Origin: CAKUFA01 sp963618735
GTDB lineage: Bacteria > Bacillota > Clostridia > Christensenellales > Aristaeellaceae
Direction of reading: 5' to 3'
Assembly (NCBI GenBank): GCA_963618735.1
Contig: CAVEUM010000052.1
Location: 1 to 8,485 of the forward strand
DNA: 8,485 bases
Positions within the stretch are counted from its first letter, which is position 1, and the number at the start of each line of letters is the position of its first letter. Positions 6,689-8,485 of this stretch are shown here, one piece after another. The notes below the pieces were generated by a model that saw only the letters and a program-made list of their open reading frames with translations, was not told where the DNA came from and searched no databases. Position numbers and translations under genes: made by a program.

Positions 6689-8041
6689 GTGGCGGAGTCA
6701 CGAGAAGAAGCAATTCTGAATTTCCTGGATGAGGTAGATGGACTGAACCTACATGGTGTACTGCTGACACTCAAGGGAAAAGTGCTGGCCGAAGGCTACT
6801 GGAGTCCGTGGAAAGCAGAAATACCCCATCGGATGTATTCTGTGAGCAAGTCAGTGGTATCGTTGGCAATTGGAATGTTGGCAGATGCTGGAGAAATATC
6901 CCTGGATGACCATATTACAACTTATTTTCCCGAATGGATTGATTGTGATACGCCGGAGATGTTACTGCGTGTAACGATTCGTGACATGTTGCGCATGGCA
7001 ACGTGCTATGACAGAGCTATGTACAGACCTTTGGACGATGAGGACTGGACGAAACCCTTCTTTTTCGGAAAACCAACACATGTACCCGGTATGGTTTTTA
7101 GCTATGATACATCAGCGTCTCAGGTAATGTGTGCATTGGTAGAGCGGCTATGCGGTAAACCAATTCTGGAATGGCTGGAAGAGAAACTGTTCCGGCCGTT
7201 GGGAATGGATGGCACAAAAAGATGGCTGCATGACCGTAAAGGTACCTCGCAGGGAGGAACAGGACTTATAATGACATTGCGGGATCTGTCAAAATTGGCG
7301 AATTTCTGCATGGGCGATGGGGGAGGCCTGATTTCTTCTGATTATCTTCAACAGGCAACAGGATGGCAGATTGCCACAGATGAACGTTCAGGAAGAGAAG
7401 AAAGATATGGCTATGGCTATCAATTCTGGCGAATGCGGCAGGGCTTCTCTATGTATGGGTTGGGTGGACAGATGGCCATGTGTCTGCCGGAAAAACAGTT
7501 GTGCTTGTGCACAACGGCAGACCTTATGATGGATGCGTCAGGCGTGCAGCCACTGTATGATGCTTTTTTTCGTCACCTGGCCAATGTGGATGCGTTGCCT
7601 TCTGATGAAATCCTGTTGCCACTTGTGCAGAAAAGGCTGAACACATTGAAATTAACCGCTCAAGGAGACGAGACTTCAGACCATCCGCAGTTGCCAGAAA
7701 TCAGGCTCGAACATGGCACGTTGCCTTTTGATCAAGTTATAGTGCAAAACGGAAATGTGATATTCCGTTGCGACAACAGGCAATATACTTTACCCTATGG
7801 AAATGGCACATGGGTAAGCGGCATTTTCCCAGAGACAAATGAAGTGTGCATATCCAGTGGAGGATGGACGGCTTCGAATCGCTTTTTGCTGCGGTGTGAA
7901 CTCAACGGGGACAGCAGCTGTGGGATGACGCTTATTGTGGTGCTGAACAACCGAGAAGCAACTGTTCGTATTGTCTCCTCGTTATGGGAAGTGGTGCAAA
8001 ATTGGTGCGGGCAGGACTGGGGAATGGTGATACTTCCTTGA
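6689..8041 (+). CDS. Beta-lactamase-fold serine hydrolase (class C-like esterase family)
   Basis: A 450-residue penicillin-binding-protein/class C beta-lactamase-fold hydrolase, more likely an esterase or deacylase than an antibiotic resistance enzyme. The catalytic SxxK motif is S51-V-S-K54 in MYSVSKSVVSLAIGM. The second motif is Y139-D-T, where true beta-lactamases have YxN but many related esterases have YDT. The third motif is GLGGQ (257-261) in place of KTG or HTG. No signal peptide or membrane helix is visible, so the protein should be cytoplasmic. The catalytic domain ends near 310. About 125 further residues (325-450) look beta-rich and are not part of the core fold. The gene lies 108 nt after the binding protein in the same direction, behind a terminator-like hairpin, so it is either read through at lower level or has its own promoter. 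Its link to the imported sugar is inferred from position. Confidence 0.88.
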   Translation: MAESREEAILNFLDEVDGLNLHGVLLTLKGKVLAEGYWSPWKAEIPHRMYSVSKSVVSLAIGMLADAGEISLDDHITTYFPEWIDCDTPEMLLRVTIRDMLRMATCYDRAMYRPLDDEDWTKPFFFGKPTHVPGMVFSYDTSASQVMCALVERLCGKPILEWLEEKLFRPLGMDGTKRWLHDRKGTSQGGTGLIMTLRDLSKLANFCMGDGGGLISSDYLQQATGWQIATDERSGREERYGYGYQFWRMRQGFSMYGLGGQMAMCLPEKQLCLCTTADLMMDASGVQPLYDAFFRHLANVDALPSDEILLPLVQKRLNTLKLTAQGDETSDHPQLPEIRLEHGTLPFDQVIVQNGNVIFRCDNRQYTLPYGNGTWVSGIFPETNEVCISSGGWTASNRFLLRCELNGDSSCGMTLIVVLNNREATVRIVSSLWEVVQNWCGQDWGMVILP

Positions 8042-8181
8042 AATGGACTGAGTGATGCGAGAAAATGCTGCTGTAGTCTTATTCAAAAATTGCTTGGAGT
8101 GAACTTCTCGAATGCTATGACGAGAGGAGCATTTCCGGGTATGAAAATGTTAAACTACACTTGAGCCATTATCAGCAAGAT
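8042..8181. other. Intergenic stretch without a gene
   Basis: No open frame longer than about 20 codons has a start signal here. I see no clear terminator for the hydrolase. A 6-bp inverted repeat AATGCT/AGCATT (8111-8116 and 8128-8133) could form a weak hairpin. The next stable hairpin downstream is at 8350-8393. Confidence 0.5.
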
Positions 8182-8347
8182 GGGAACGAACACTTGAACC
8201 ACGGAGAATTACTCAGCCGAATACATTCTGTCGGCAGCGGATGAACTGAACGCTCGTCCCCGAAAGAAGCCAAATTATGCAACGCCGAAAGAGTTGCTTG
8301 ACTTGTTCCTTGACTGGGTGTACGCAACGGATAGCAAACCCGTCTGA
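8182..8347 (+). pseudogene. IS30-family transposase C-terminal remnant
   Basis: The frame from 8204 to the TGA at 8345-8347 encodes the last 47 residues of an IS30-like DDE transposase: SAEYILSAADELNARPRK, then PNYATPKELLDLFLDWVYA. The (L/I)NxRPRKxLxYxTPxE(L/V)(F/L) pattern is the hallmark C-terminus of that family. The frame opens only after a TGA at 8195-8197, with no start codon or ribosome binding site. Just upstream, in a different frame, 8182-8199 reads GNEHLN, resembling the GTNEHLN stretch near the last catalytic glutamate in IS30 transposases. If so, the remnant has lost a short segment and a frame between the two. Catalytic DDE residues upstream are absent, so it cannot transpose. 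The C-terminal call is firm; the GNEHLN part is tentative. Confidence 0.78.
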
Positions 8348-8349
8348 AC

Positions 8350-8393
8350 CTGTCAAGGAACCGGCTCCGCCTTGCCTGCGGCATCCTTGACAG
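8350..8393. repeat. GC-rich compound hairpin after the transposase remnant
   Basis: CTGTCAAGGA (8350-8359) pairs perfectly with TCCTTGACAG (8384-8393). Inside it, CCGC (8367-8370) pairs with GCGG (8378-8381) around a 7-nt loop. The outer arm begins 2 nt after the transposase stop. There is no T-run. The stretch from 8361 to about 8440 is visibly richer in G and C than the rest of the window. It is probably part of the insertion element, perhaps limiting read-through transcription. Confidence 0.6.
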
Positions 8394-8454
8394 CTCCAGC
8401 CGTGCTTGCTGTGTGGTAGTCAAGTCCGGCTTGCGCCGAACAATTTTTATTCAT

Positions 8455-8485
8455 GCGGGTGTCCAACTTGCACTTGCAATTTGCG
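8455..8485. mobile_element. Possible right end of the IS30-like element
   Basis: GCGGGTGTCCAACTTGCAC and the following ACTTGCAATTTGCG lie about 110 nt after the transposase stop, where an IS30-family right terminal inverted repeat would be expected. The repeated ACTTGCA resembles ends I associate with Clostridia IS30 elements. The left end is not in the window and the motif runs to the last base, so the boundary and target duplication cannot be confirmed. Confidence 0.35.

Noticed and set aside
6689..8041. Antibiotic-resistance beta-lactamase
   Set aside because: The SxxK motif is present, but the second motif is YDT and the third GLGGQ, there is no signal peptide, and the neighbours are sugar uptake genes. 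An esterase-type member fits better.
8172..8423. 83-codon minus-strand open frame over the IS30 remnant
   Set aside because: It overlaps the plus-strand transposase remnant and hairpin arms. It is arginine/serine-rich shadow sequence from a GC-rich stretch.
1..8485. CRISPR array, tRNA, rRNA or toxin-antitoxin module
   Set aside because: I saw no regularly spaced direct repeats, no tRNA-like cloverleaf or rRNA signature, and no paired small genes with ribosome binding sites.

Overview
The window reads as one accessory carbohydrate-uptake locus from a low-to-middle G+C anaerobic Clostridia-type bacterium. A gut or rumen lineage near Christensenellales is my best guess. It rests on the style of the solute-binding protein's signal peptide, the strong AGGAG-type ribosome binding sites, the ATP-subunit-free LplB/YtcP transporter type and the IS30 and DUF4143-ATPase debris. 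It is an inference; no ribosomal or other marker gene is present.

Layout: Positions 1-712 hold gene debris, including a frameshifted, truncated AAA ATPase fragment with an intact Walker A motif, several inverted repeats and the leader of the first real gene. Positions 713-2914 encode a membrane-anchored AraC-family regulator of the YtdP/YesN type with a TTG start. A very strong intrinsic terminator (2965-3012) closes it, and a plausible promoter lies across that hairpin. Then come two CUT1-family permeases (LplB-like at 3042-4046, YtcP-like at 4061-4981) and a secreted solute-binding protein (5048-6580). A second, weaker terminator-like hairpin (6604-6641) precedes a cytoplasmic beta-lactamase-fold serine hydrolase (6689-8041). 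Positions 8042-8485 hold no intact gene, but contain the C-terminal remnant of an IS30-family transposase, a GC-rich hairpin and a probable element end.

How the genes may work together: the regulator has an extracytoplasmic sensor domain between two membrane segments and a DNA-binding domain in the cytoplasm, so it could sense a sugar or cell-wall signal outside the cell and directly activate the adjacent transporter operon. The binding protein captures an oligosaccharide and the two permeases form the channel. The ATPase is not encoded here and is presumably a shared MsmX-type subunit. The hydrolase lacks a signal peptide and could remove ester groups, such as acetyl or acyl decorations, from imported material. 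The substrate cannot be read from the sequence.

The system is of a known general type. The parts most worth a second look are the promoter/terminator overlap at 2965-3017, the absence of a lipobox in the binding protein, the attenuator-like hairpins before the hydrolase, and the hydrolase's C-terminal extension. I did not find a convincing wholly new system.
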